Positions 23,302 through 30,038 of a stretch of DNA of 30,661 bases are shown here, in pieces (positions within the stretch are counted from its first letter, which is position 1; each line of letters begins with the position of its first letter). This DNA comes from JBOGHU01 sp050742255 (GTDB lineage: Bacteria > Actinomycetota > Acidimicrobiia > Acidimicrobiales > CADCSY01). A program made the translations under genes and the position numbers. The notes under the pieces were generated by a model, which was not told the DNA's origin, did not search any database, and saw only the letters and a list, made by a program, of their open reading frames with translations. The stretch lies in assembly GCA_050742255.1 (NCBI GenBank), contig JBOGHU010000080.1:1-30661 (forward strand), in the 5' to 3' direction.

Positions 23302-23991
23302 TCAGCCCCCCGGTGCCAGCTCGGCCAGCAGGGCCCGGACCCGTCGATCTATCTCATCACGGATGAGCCGCACCTCCTCGACGCCCTTGCCGGCAGGGTC
23401 CGGTAGGTCCCAGTCCAGGTAGCGACGGCCGGGGAAGATGGGGCAGGCGTCGCCGCACCCCATGGTGATCACGACGTCGGCGGCTCGGACCACCTCGTCG
23501 GTGAGGGGTTTGGGGAACTCCCGGGACAGGTCGACGCCGAGCTCGTCCATGGTGGCGACGACCGCGGGGTTGATGGCGTCGGCGGGCGCGCTGCCGGCCG
23601 AGCGCACGTGCACGCGGCCGACGGCGTGGTGGTCGAGCAGGGCAGCCGCCATCTGCGAGCGACCGGCGTTGTGGACGCAGACGAACAGCACCTCGGGAAC
23701 CTCAGCCATGACCCTCCTCTCCACGGTGGCCACCGCCCGCAGGCGCTCCCGGGCGAAGCGCTCCGTCAGAAGCGGCAGGTAGGTCGTGACCCGGACCTCC
23801 GACCAGCGGGTGATGCTGTCGGTGACGTAGTGCTCGACCGTCTCGGGCGAGAAGGTGCCGGCGAACTCGTGGCTGAGGCGGGCGATCGCCCCGACCAGGT
23901 CCGGCCGGACCGGCCCGGCCGAGGGCCCTCCCCGTCCCGGGCCCGGTGCGCCCCGGCCAGGAGGCGGCGGCCCGCCCACGGCGTCACCCAC
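23302..23991 (-). CDS. arsC: ArsC-type low-MW phosphatase family arsenate reductase with N-terminal three-helix domain
   Basis: 229 aa from a GTG at 23991 that overlaps the arsR end by 8 nt (GTG at 23979 is an alternative). After a Gly/Pro-rich leader, residues about 29-93 form a three-helix dimerisation domain (LVGAIARLSHEFAGTFS, then VTTYLPLLTERFARERL) known in some actinobacterial arsenate reductases. The catalytic domain (about 97-226) has the CX5R loop C105-VHNAG-R111-S, the partner cysteines C179 and C183 in MGCGDACPIFPG, and the DP loop in YLDWDLPDPAGK. It reduces arsenate to arsenite using thioredoxin or mycothiol; the two C-terminal cysteines favour a thioredoxin-type relay. No arsenite exporter is next to it in this window. 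Confidence 0.88.
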   Translation of the reverse strand: MGDAVGGPPPPGRGAPGPGRGGPSAGPVRPDLVGAIARLSHEFAGTFSPETVEHYVTDSITRWSEVRVTTYLPLLTERFARERLRAVATVERRVMAEVPEVLFVCVHNAGRSQMAAALLDHHAVGRVHVRSAGSAPADAINPAVVATMDELGVDLSREFPKPLTDEVVRAADVVITMGCGDACPIFPGRRYLDWDLPDPAGKGVEEVRLIRDEIDRRVRALLAELAPGG

Positions 23992-24307
23992 AGGGCCGGC
24001 GGCGGGGCGGCCGCTCGCCACCCTCGGCCGCCAGCGCCGAGACCGCCCCACCCAGCGCGGCCAGGGAACTGGGCCGGAGCCGGTAGTAGGTCCAGTACCG
24101 GTGGCGCTCCGCCTCGACCAACCCGGCCTGGCGCAGCACCCCGAGGTGGTGGCTCGCCACCGACTGGGCCACCCCGAGCTCGTCGACCAGGTGGCACACG
24201 CACAGCTCCTCGGCGGCGAGGAGACCCAGGATCCGCCAGCGCAACGGGTCGGCCACCGCCCTGAGGCCCCGGCCGACCACCGCCGGGTCATCCAGATCGA
24301 CACCCAT
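23984..24307 (-). CDS. arsR: ArsR/SmtB-family metalloid-sensing repressor
   Basis: 107 aa from the ATG at 24307 (a TTG directly before it is possible). Winged helix-turn-helix: DPLRWRILGLLAAEEL, then VDELGVAQSVASHHLGVLRQAGLV as recognition region, and the wing ERHRYWTYYRL. The arsenic-binding pair C36-V-C38 in ELCVCHL is present; the third cysteine of E. coli ArsR is not. It represses its own operon until arsenite or antimonite binds. The start region has an imperfect inverted repeat CCAGATC / GATGCTGG (24292-24322), a weak operator candidate. arsC overlaps its end. The Nudix gene ends 33 nt upstream. Confidence 0.9.
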   Translation of the reverse strand: MGVDLDDPAVVGRGLRAVADPLRWRILGLLAAEELCVCHLVDELGVAQSVASHHLGVLRQAGLVEAERHRYWTYYRLRPSSLAALGGAVSALAAEGGERPPRRRPCG

Positions 24308-24340
24308 CAATGCAGATGCTGGCCGGCGCCGCCCCCGGTG

Positions 24341-24784
24341 TCAACAGCTCTGCAGGCCGTCGAGGACCACCCTGTCCCGGTCGTAGGTGAGCAGGCTGGC
24401 GGCGGCCTCGCCCCCCAGCCAGCAGGCCTGGTCCACCTCGGCGGCCATGGGCGTCAAGGACCCCGATACCACCGTCATCGCCCAGTACCGGACCTCCTTG
24501 GGCCGCCCCCCCCGGTCCAGGTACTTGCTCCCGGGCAGCTCGGCGCCTAGGGCGCAACGGTAACCGGTCTCCTCCTCGACCTCCCGCAGGGCGCACTCCT
24601 GGTCGGTCTCGCCCGGGTCCCGCTTGCCCTTGGGGAACGACCAGTCGCCGTAGCGGGGCCGGTGCACCACCAAGACCTCCACCCCGCGGTCGGGGCCGGG
24701 GCGCCACACCACGCCTCCGGCCGCCTGCACCGAGGGCCCCCCGCCGTCACCACGTGGGGCCGGCTCCCAGACGTCGCTCGACAC
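24341..24784 (-). CDS. Nudix hydrolase, MutT1 N-domain-like
   Basis: 147 aa. A single Nudix domain with a complete Nudix box at 53-75 (G53, E59, R67-E68, E71-E72, G74) within FPKGKRDPGETD and LREVEEETGY. The preceding AAGGVVWRP and HRPRYGDWSFPKGK are typical of MutT/diadenosine-polyphosphate types. Its GTG follows the ppk1 stop with no gap (TAG then GTG), so it is probably translated together with it. Mycobacteria also have a Nudix gene (mutT1) beside ppk1, but that protein has an extra C-terminal histidine-phosphatase domain missing here. Likely substrates are oxidised nucleotides or (di)nucleoside polyphosphates; not decidable from sequence alone. Confidence 0.92.
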   Translation of the reverse strand: MSSDVWEPAPRGDGGGPSVQAAGGVVWRPGPDRGVEVLVVHRPRYGDWSFPKGKRDPGETDQECALREVEEETGYRCALGAELPGSKYLDRGGRPKEVRYWAMTVVSGSLTPMAAEVDQACWLGGEAAASLLTYDRDRVVLDGLQSC

Positions 24785-26941
24785 CTACCCGACCCGCGGC
24801 GGGGCCTCCGGCTCCCGCCGCCGGGCCCGCTCCCGGGCCAGGCGCTGGAGGCTCTGGTGGGTGTTGACCCCGATCGTGGTCTCCACCTTCCGCCAGGAGC
24901 CGTCAGGCTCCAGCTCCCACGCCAGCACGTCGTCGTCGAGGTTGACGTCGAGCACCTGCTGGAGCCGGGCCTGCAGCGCCGGGTCGTCGATCGGGATGAC
25001 CGCCTCGACCCGGCGGTCGAGGTTCCTGGGCATGAGGTCGGCCGAGCCCATGTAGTAGGCGGGACGGCCCGGCCCCTTGCCGTTGGCGAAGAAGAAGATC
25101 CGGGAGTGCTCCAGGTACCGTCCCACGATGGAGCGCACCCTGATGGTCTCCGACAGCGCGGGGACCCCCGCCCGCATGCAGCAGATCCCCCGCACCACCA
25201 GGTCGATCTCCACGCCGGCCCGGGACGCGGCGTAGAGGGCGTCGATCATCTCGGTGTCGACCAGGTTGTTCATCTTCATCACGATGCGCCCGGTGCCCGG
25301 CTCGGCGTCGGCCTCGGCGGCGATGAGCTCGGCGATGCGGGGCCGGAGCGGACCGGGCGCGACCAGCAGCCTGCGGAAGCGCTCCTGGCGGCCGTAGCCG
25401 GTGAGGTAGTTGAACAGCTGGGAGAGGTCGGCCCCGATGTCGGGGTCGCAGGTGAGCAGGCCCAGGTCCTCGTAGAGCCGGGCCGTCTTCTCGTTGTAGT
25501 TGCCGGTCCCCACGTGGCAGTAGCGGCGGATGCCATCGGACTCCTGGCGCACCACCAGCGAGGTCTTGGAGTGGGTCTTCAGGCCCACCAGCCCGTACAC
25601 TACGTGCACCCCCACCTCCTCCAGGGCGCGGGCCCAGGCCACGTTGGCCTGCTCGTCGAAGCGGGCCTTGAGCTCCACCAGGGCCGCCACCTGCTTGCCC
25701 TTCTCCACCGCGCGGATGAGGGCCTTGACGATGGGGCTGTCGGCCGAGGTCCGGTAGAGGGTCTGCTTGATGGCCAGGACCTTGGGGTCGGAGGCGGCCT
25801 GGCGGATGAAGGCCGTGACCGAGGAGGAGAAGGAATCGTAGGGGTGGTGGACGAGGATGTCGCCGGCGCGGATGCGGGCGAAGACGTCGACCGGCTCGTC
25901 GTCACGCTCGGCCAGGCGGGGCTGGGTCACCGACGTCCACGGGTCGTCCTTGAGGTCGGGCCGGGGCAGCCCCCAGACGTTCCACAGCCCGCTCAGCTCC
26001 AGGGGGGCGTCGGAGGCGTAGACGTCCTCGGGACCCAGGTCCAGCTCCCGGGTGAGGAGGGCCAGCATCTCGGGGTCCATGTCCCGGGGCACCTCCAGGC
26101 GCACCGCCCGCCCGAAGCGGCGCCGGCGCAGCTCCACCTCCACCGCGGCCAGGAGGTCCTCGGCCTCCTCCTCCTCCAGGGTCAGGTCGGCGTTGCGGGT
26201 GACCCGGAAGGGGTGGTGGGACTCGACCTCCATGCCCGGGAACAGGGCACCCAGGTGCTGGTCGATCACCTGCTCCAGGGGCACGTAGCGCTCGCCGTCG
26301 GGCATCACCACGAACCGGGGCAGCAGGTCGGGCACCTTCACCCGGGCGAAGCGGCGGTCCCTGGTGTCGGGGTCGCGCACCATCACCCCGAGGTTGAGCG
26401 ACAGGTTGGAGATGTAGGGGAAGGGGTGCCCGGGGTCCACCGCCAGGGGGGTGAGCACGGGGAAGATCTCCTCCTCGAACACCTCGACGAGGTGCTCGCG
26501 GTCGTCGGCGTCGAGCTCGTCCCAGTTCGAGAACCGGATCCCCACGTCACCGAGGGCGGGGGCCACCTGCCCCAGGAAGATGCGGGCCTCGCGCCCCAGC
26601 AGCTCCTCGACCCGGGCCCGGATGGCCCGAAGCTGCTGGGCGGGGGTCAGGCCGTCGGGCGTCACCGCCCCCAGGCTCGCCGCCACCTGGTCCTTCAGGC
26701 CCGCCACCCGGACCTGGAAGAACTCGTCGCGCGCCTCGCTGACGATGGCGAGGTACTTGGCCCGCTCCAGCGCGGGGACATCGGCCGAGTCGGCCAGGGC
26801 CAGCACGCGTTCGCTGAAGTCCAGCCACGACAGCTCGCGGTTGAGGTAGCGCCGGCCGTCGGGGACGTGGACCGGACGCAGAGGGGACGGCCGGCCCGTC
26901 CCCTCGACGAGGGCGTCGAGGTGGGGAACCGAGGCTGCCAT
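24785..26941 (-). CDS. ppk1: Polyphosphate kinase 1
   Basis: 718 aa, full length for PPK1. N-domain: YLNRELSWLDFSERVLALA (33-51) and ERAKYLAIVSEARDEFF. The head domain follows, then the two phospholipase D-like catalytic domains. The active-site histidines are H457 in LKTHSKTSLVV, which becomes phosphorylated, and H612 in LEHSRIFFFANG. HVGTGNYNEKTARLYEDLGL and LFNYLTGYGR are PPK1 signatures. The enzyme reversibly moves the gamma phosphate of ATP onto polyphosphate at the membrane. It sits between a ROK sugar kinase (12 nt upstream) and the Nudix gene (0 nt downstream) and a few kb from the phosphate-uptake operon. No ppx is seen nearby and no PHO box is obvious upstream. Confidence 0.97.
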   Translation of the reverse strand: MAASVPHLDALVEGTGRPSPLRPVHVPDGRRYLNRELSWLDFSERVLALADSADVPALERAKYLAIVSEARDEFFQVRVAGLKDQVAASLGAVTPDGLTPAQQLRAIRARVEELLGREARIFLGQVAPALGDVGIRFSNWDELDADDREHLVEVFEEEIFPVLTPLAVDPGHPFPYISNLSLNLGVMVRDPDTRDRRFARVKVPDLLPRFVVMPDGERYVPLEQVIDQHLGALFPGMEVESHHPFRVTRNADLTLEEEEAEDLLAAVEVELRRRRFGRAVRLEVPRDMDPEMLALLTRELDLGPEDVYASDAPLELSGLWNVWGLPRPDLKDDPWTSVTQPRLAERDDEPVDVFARIRAGDILVHHPYDSFSSSVTAFIRQAASDPKVLAIKQTLYRTSADSPIVKALIRAVEKGKQVAALVELKARFDEQANVAWARALEEVGVHVVYGLVGLKTHSKTSLVVRQESDGIRRYCHVGTGNYNEKTARLYEDLGLLTCDPDIGADLSQLFNYLTGYGRQERFRRLLVAPGPLRPRIAELIAAEADAEPGTGRIVMKMNNLVDTEMIDALYAASRAGVEIDLVVRGICCMRAGVPALSETIRVRSIVGRYLEHSRIFFFANGKGPGRPAYYMGSADLMPRNLDRRVEAVIPIDDPALQARLQQVLDVNLDDDVLAWELEPDGSWRKVETTIGVNTHQSLQRLARERARRREPEAPPRVG

Positions 26942-26953
26942 GGCCCCACCAGC

Positions 26954-27913
26954 CTAGTGGCGGGGCTCTGGGCCGGCTTCGGCGGCGAGGAGGGCGGCGC
27001 CCAGGGCGCCGGCCAGGTCGCCCAGGGCAGCGGGGACGACCCGCAGGGTCCACGAGGGGATGAAGAGGCGGCTGCGCACGGCCTGCTCGGTCCGGCCCAC
27101 GAAGGCGGGGCCCAGCTTCTCGGCCAGGCCCCCGCCCACCACCACCACCTCCAGGTCGACCAGGGAGGCGGCCGATGCCAGCGCCGCACCCAGGGCGGCC
27201 ACCGCCCCGTCGAGCAGCTCCACCGCCACGGGGTCACCTCCGTCCAGGGCCTTGGCGAAGACTCCGGACTTCATGGGCCTGGACCCAGCCAGCTCCACCA
27301 GGGCGGTGGGCTCGCCGCCGGCATGGCGGCGCCGCGCCTCGGCCTCCATGGCCGTGCGGCCGGCGTAGGCCTCGAGGTGGCCGAGCTGGCCGCACCCGCA
27401 GCGGCGCCCCCCCTCGCACACCACCACGTGACCGAGCTCGCCCGCCATCCCGCCCGGACCCCGCCGCAGCCGGCCGTCCAGCACCAGCCCACCGCCCACA
27501 CCGGTGCCGATGAAGACGGCCAGGAGGTCACCATGGCCCCGCCCCGCCCCCAGGCGGTGCTCGGCCAGGGCACCGAGGTTCACGTCGTTGTCGACCGCCA
27601 CCCGGCGACCGTCGACAGCCTCGGTCAGCAGCTCGCCGAGGGGCACGGGATCGTCGAACCCGGGGAGGTTGGGGGCCCGGACCACCGTGCCGGTGGCGAC
27701 GTCGACCACGCCCGGCGCCCCCACGCCGACACCCTCGACCCGGCCGTCCCCGCCCCCACCGTCCAGCTTGGCCACGCACTCGGCGATGGCGTCCACCACC
27801 GCCTCGGCCCCGCCCCTCGGCGTGGTCACCTTGATCTCGGCCGTCACCTCCCCGTCGGCGACCACGACGCCCTGGATCTTGGTGCCCCCCAGGTCGATGC
27901 CGATGGCCCGCAC
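26954..27913 (-). CDS. ROK-family sugar kinase (glucokinase-like)
   Basis: 319 aa from a GTG at 27913, 7 nt after the preceding stop. ROK marks: phosphate-1 loop GIDLGGTKIQGVVV at the very N-terminus, GVGAPGVVD, catalytic DNDVN, phosphate-2 FIGTGVGGGLVLDG, the sugar/zinc region GELGHVVV with C-x6-CGCGQLGHLEAYAG, and adenosine loop VVVVGGGLAEKLG. The zinc motif normally reads CxCGxxGCxE; here the last Cys is His (GHLE), which could still bind zinc. These features favour an ATP-dependent glucokinase over the polyphosphate glucokinases, which lack the Cys motif, although the neighbour is ppk1. It could alternatively phosphorylate N-acetyl-amino sugars. Confidence 0.92.
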   Translation of the reverse strand: MRAIGIDLGGTKIQGVVVADGEVTAEIKVTTPRGGAEAVVDAIAECVAKLDGGGGDGRVEGVGVGAPGVVDVATGTVVRAPNLPGFDDPVPLGELLTEAVDGRRVAVDNDVNLGALAEHRLGAGRGHGDLLAVFIGTGVGGGLVLDGRLRRGPGGMAGELGHVVVCEGGRRCGCGQLGHLEAYAGRTAMEAEARRRHAGGEPTALVELAGSRPMKSGVFAKALDGGDPVAVELLDGAVAALGAALASAASLVDLEVVVVGGGLAEKLGPAFVGRTEQAVRSRLFIPSWTLRVVPAALGDLAGALGAALLAAEAGPEPRH

Positions 27914-27920
27914 CGGTTGC

Positions 27921-28217
27921 TCAGGGGCGGTAGCCGGGGTCGGGGGGCGCCTCCTCGTCGGGCAGCCCCAGGTCCCATTCGAGGAGAAGGTTCTCCCGCT
28001 CGGCGTCACGGGCCACCCGCTCCCGGTTGCGCCGGAACTGGGGGTCGTGGGGCGGCAGCAGCACCAGACGGGCCATCATGCGCTGGCGGAACGCCTCGAT
28101 GACCTGTCGGTCACCGAAGTCGGACTGCAGCTCCCAGTGGGGCGCCACCGGCCCAAGGTAGACCACGCGGACGTGGCCCCGGGGCGGTTCCTGGGACTCG
28201 GCTGTCGGCTCGAACAC
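27921..28217 (-). CDS. Conserved-looking 98-aa protein of unknown function
   Basis: 98 aa from a GTG at 28217, preceded by purine-rich GAGGAGCG. The middle (about 14-72) has a compact, ordered look: VRVVYLGPVAPHWELQSDFGD in parts, VIEAFRQRMMARLVLLPPHDPQFRRNRER in parts, then an acidic, Pro-rich tail ending EAPPDPGYRP. The many charged pairs and single Trp suggest a small soluble protein. I cannot name a family. It is the first gene of the ROK-ppk1-Nudix run and overlaps nothing; its GTG lies 60 nt after the HtrA stop, with TAGGCT (28258-28253) as a possible -10. Confidence 0.65.
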   Translation of the reverse strand: MFEPTAESQEPPRGHVRVVYLGPVAPHWELQSDFGDRQVIEAFRQRMMARLVLLPPHDPQFRRNRERVARDAERENLLLEWDLGLPDEEAPPDPGYRP

Positions 28218-28266
28218 CCTTGGCGCTCCTCATGGACGAACGGCGAGAGACCAGCCTAGTCAGCGC

Positions 28267-28288
28267 GACAGAGGCCCCTAGCCCTGTC
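28267..28288. terminator. Weak hairpin at the end of the HtrA gene
   Basis: GACAG (28267-28271) pairs with CTGTC (28284-28288), with three further G-C pairs after a bulged A and a loop CCCCTA. It overlaps the HtrA stop and lies before the 98-aa gene; there is no T run. It may lessen read-through between the two operons. Confidence 0.3.
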
Positions 28289-29594
28289 CGACCCCCCGCG
28301 ACCCGAGGACGGCGTTGGCCGTGCGCTCGTCACCCCCCCGGAAGTAGCGGATCTGGACCTCGTCGCCGGGTTGGCGCCCGGCGATGGCCGACCCCACGTC
28401 GTCGGAACCGGACACCTCCTCGCCGTCGACGGCCACGATCAGGTCCCCGGGCTGCAGGCCGGCCTGCTCGGCCGCGCTCCCGGGGAAGACCTGGGCCACG
28501 AAGGCGCCGCCGTCCCCCTCGATGCCGAGACGATCGAGTACCGCGGCACTGACCTGGTCGAGGTCGACGCTGCTGATGCCGAGGAAGGCGCCGCCGCGCA
28601 CCTCTCCCCCGCCCGCCCGCACGTCGTCGATCAGGGGCTTCACCGAGTTGATGTCGAGAGCGAACCCGATGTTCTCGGCCCCCCCGGCGATGGCAGTGTT
28701 CACGCCGATCACCTCCCCGGCGGCGTTGACCAGGGGACCACCGGAGTTGCCCCTGTTGATGGCGGCGTCGGTCTGGATGAGGTCGTCGAGGCGGTCCCCG
28801 GTCTCGGCCTCGATGCTGCGGTTGAGGGCGGAGACGATCCCGGTGGTCACCGTGGGCCGGTCCCCCAGGTTGAGGGCGTTGCCCACCGCCACCACGTCGT
28901 CTCCCACCTGCAGGGTGGAGGAGTCGCCCAGGCGGACCGGGACCAGGTCGTCGACGTCACGGGCCCGGACCAGGGCCACGTCCGAGGAGGGGACGCTGCC
29001 CACCAGGTCGGCGCGGACCTCCCGGCCGTCGGCCAGCGAGACGCTGATGGACGTGGCCCCCCCCACCACGTGGGCGTTGGTCAGGATCAGGCCGTCGGGC
29101 TCGATGATCATGCCGCTCCCGGCCCCCGCCACCTGGCTGGGCCCGAGGGGGCCCGCCCGGGTGCCGGCCACCTTGATGGCGACGACACCGGGCTCGACGG
29201 CGTCGAGCACGCCCTGGACGTCGAGCGGCTGGCCCGACAGCTCCAGGTTGGGCCCACGGGCCCGGGCGGGGCCCTCTCCGTCGTCGGTCGCCGCCACGAT
29301 CCCACCAGTCACGGCGGCGGCCACCAACGCGCCCACCAGCGCCCCGATGAGGGCCGGTCTCCAGGTGGACCTGCGATCCGACCGGCCCGCCGGTGGAGGC
29401 GCCGGCACCGGGGGTGGCGGTGGGAAGCGGGGGGGGACCTCGCCGGTCGGTGGCGAGGTGGGGGGATCGAGCCAGGTGGGCCGGACGGGCGGCTCCGGGG
29501 CGGGGGGACCCTCGCCACCGGGCTCGACGGTGGTCACCTCACTCCGTAGCTCCCCCCGCTCCCCTGGGTCTCGGTAATCGTGCTGGTCGGGCAT
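28278..29594 (-). CDS. htrA: HtrA/DegP-type serine protease with cytosolic Pro-rich N-terminus
   Basis: 438 aa. Residues 1-78 are acidic then Pro-rich and lie in the cytosol. A TM helix (about 80-102, PALIGALVGALVAAAVTGGIVA) anchors the protein. The protease domain (about 125-310) has the triad H175 in TNAHVV, D205 in SSDVALV and S284 in GNSGGPL. A PDZ domain closes it (about 345-432, VFPGSAAEQAGLQPGDLIVAVDGEEV). This is the classic actinobacterial HtrA/PepD layout. It is followed upstream (30039-30661) by part of an anti-sigma/RseB-like gene, with WhiB placed between on the other strand. In mycobacteria htrA belongs to the SigE envelope-stress locus, so such a role is likely. It differs from the HtrA at 9142 by its long N-terminus and GNSGG serine motif. 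Confidence 0.94.
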   Translation of the reverse strand: MPDQHDYRDPGERGELRSEVTTVEPGGEGPPAPEPPVRPTWLDPPTSPPTGEVPPRFPPPPPVPAPPPAGRSDRRSTWRPALIGALVGALVAAAVTGGIVAATDDGEGPARARGPNLELSGQPLDVQGVLDAVEPGVVAIKVAGTRAGPLGPSQVAGAGSGMIIEPDGLILTNAHVVGGATSISVSLADGREVRADLVGSVPSSDVALVRARDVDDLVPVRLGDSSTLQVGDDVVAVGNALNLGDRPTVTTGIVSALNRSIEAETGDRLDDLIQTDAAINRGNSGGPLVNAAGEVIGVNTAIAGGAENIGFALDINSVKPLIDDVRAGGGEVRGGAFLGISSVDLDQVSAAVLDRLGIEGDGGAFVAQVFPGSAAEQAGLQPGDLIVAVDGEEVSGSDDVGSAIAGRQPGDEVQIRYFRGGDERTANAVLGSRGVGQG

Positions 29595-29685
29595 GCCTCG
29601 CCCTCCTCGGACGACCGGTCAGGGCGTTCGCCCTCTCCGGGGAGAAACGCCGCGGTCCCCCGAACCGTTCCCGGGGCGGCCCCCG

Positions 29686-29721
29686 CGAGAACCTGGCACG
29701 AGAACCTGGCACGAGAACCTG
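29686..29721. repeat. 13-bp tandem repeats upstream of the WhiB gene
   Basis: CGAGAACCTGGCA occurs at 29686-29698 and 29699-29711, and its first ten bases again at 29712-29721. The array lies in the 185-nt divergent region, starting 94 nt before the WhiB ATG and about 90 nt before the HtrA start. It may be a cluster of sites for a regulator of either gene. Confidence 0.75.
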
Positions 29722-29755
29722 TCCGGCGTAGGGAACGATTTCGGCGGTTCCGTCG

Positions 29756-29782
29756 TACAGTGCTGTGAACGGAGGCGTGATG
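29756..29782 (+). promoter_or_regulatory. Candidate -10 and ribosome site of the WhiB gene
   Basis: TACAGT at 29756-29761 fits a -10; no good -35 lies 16-18 nt before it. GGAGG at 29771-29775 is 4 nt before the ATG at 29780, which decides that start over the GTGs at 29765 and 29777. Confidence 0.4.
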
Positions 29783-30022
29783 GACACCAAGTGGATGGAC
29801 AGAGCGAACTGCCGCCACGAGCCACCGGCTCGTTTCTTCCCGAGCGACGGGGTGGGCGTGGAGCACGCCCGGCGGATCTGCGCGACCTGCCCGGTGAAGG
29901 AGCCGTGCCTGGAGTACGCCCTGTACCACCGGGTCGACCACGGGGTCTGGGGCGGTGAGTCGGAGCGTGAGCGGCGGCGGATCCTCAAGCGCCGTCGGCT
30001 GGCCGCCGCCTCCACGACCTGA
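29780..30022 (+). CDS. WhiB-family iron-sulfur transcription factor
   Basis: 80 aa. The four cysteines that hold the [4Fe-4S] cluster are C11, C34, C37 and C43, in the family spacing CX22-CX2-CX5-C (RRICATCPVKEPCLEYAL). The G-(V/I)-W-G-G turn is at 55-59 (HGVWGGESERERR), followed by the basic DNA-contact tail ILKRRRLAA. WhiB proteins occur only in actinobacteria and their phages; they bind the housekeeping sigma factor and tune single promoters in answer to redox or nitric oxide. The short N-terminus and lack of extra domains resemble WhiB1/WhiB2-type proteins, but I do not assign a subgroup. It is divergent from HtrA and ends 16 nt from the converging anti-sigma-like gene. Confidence 0.95.
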   Translation: MDTKWMDRANCRHEPPARFFPSDGVGVEHARRICATCPVKEPCLEYALYHRVDHGVWGGESERERRRILKRRRLAAASTT

Positions 30023-30038
30023 CGGGCAGGATCGGCTC

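Noticed and set aside
24662..28102. A 1146-codon open frame on the plus strand
   Set aside because: It mirrors the Nudix, ppk1 and ROK genes; composition is His/Gly/Val-rich as in antisense frames and no domain is seen.
29732..29761. An ECF sigma promoter (GGAAC) before the WhiB gene
   Set aside because: GGGAAC is present but the spacing to a CGTC-like -10 is about 14 nt, too short for known ECF promoters.
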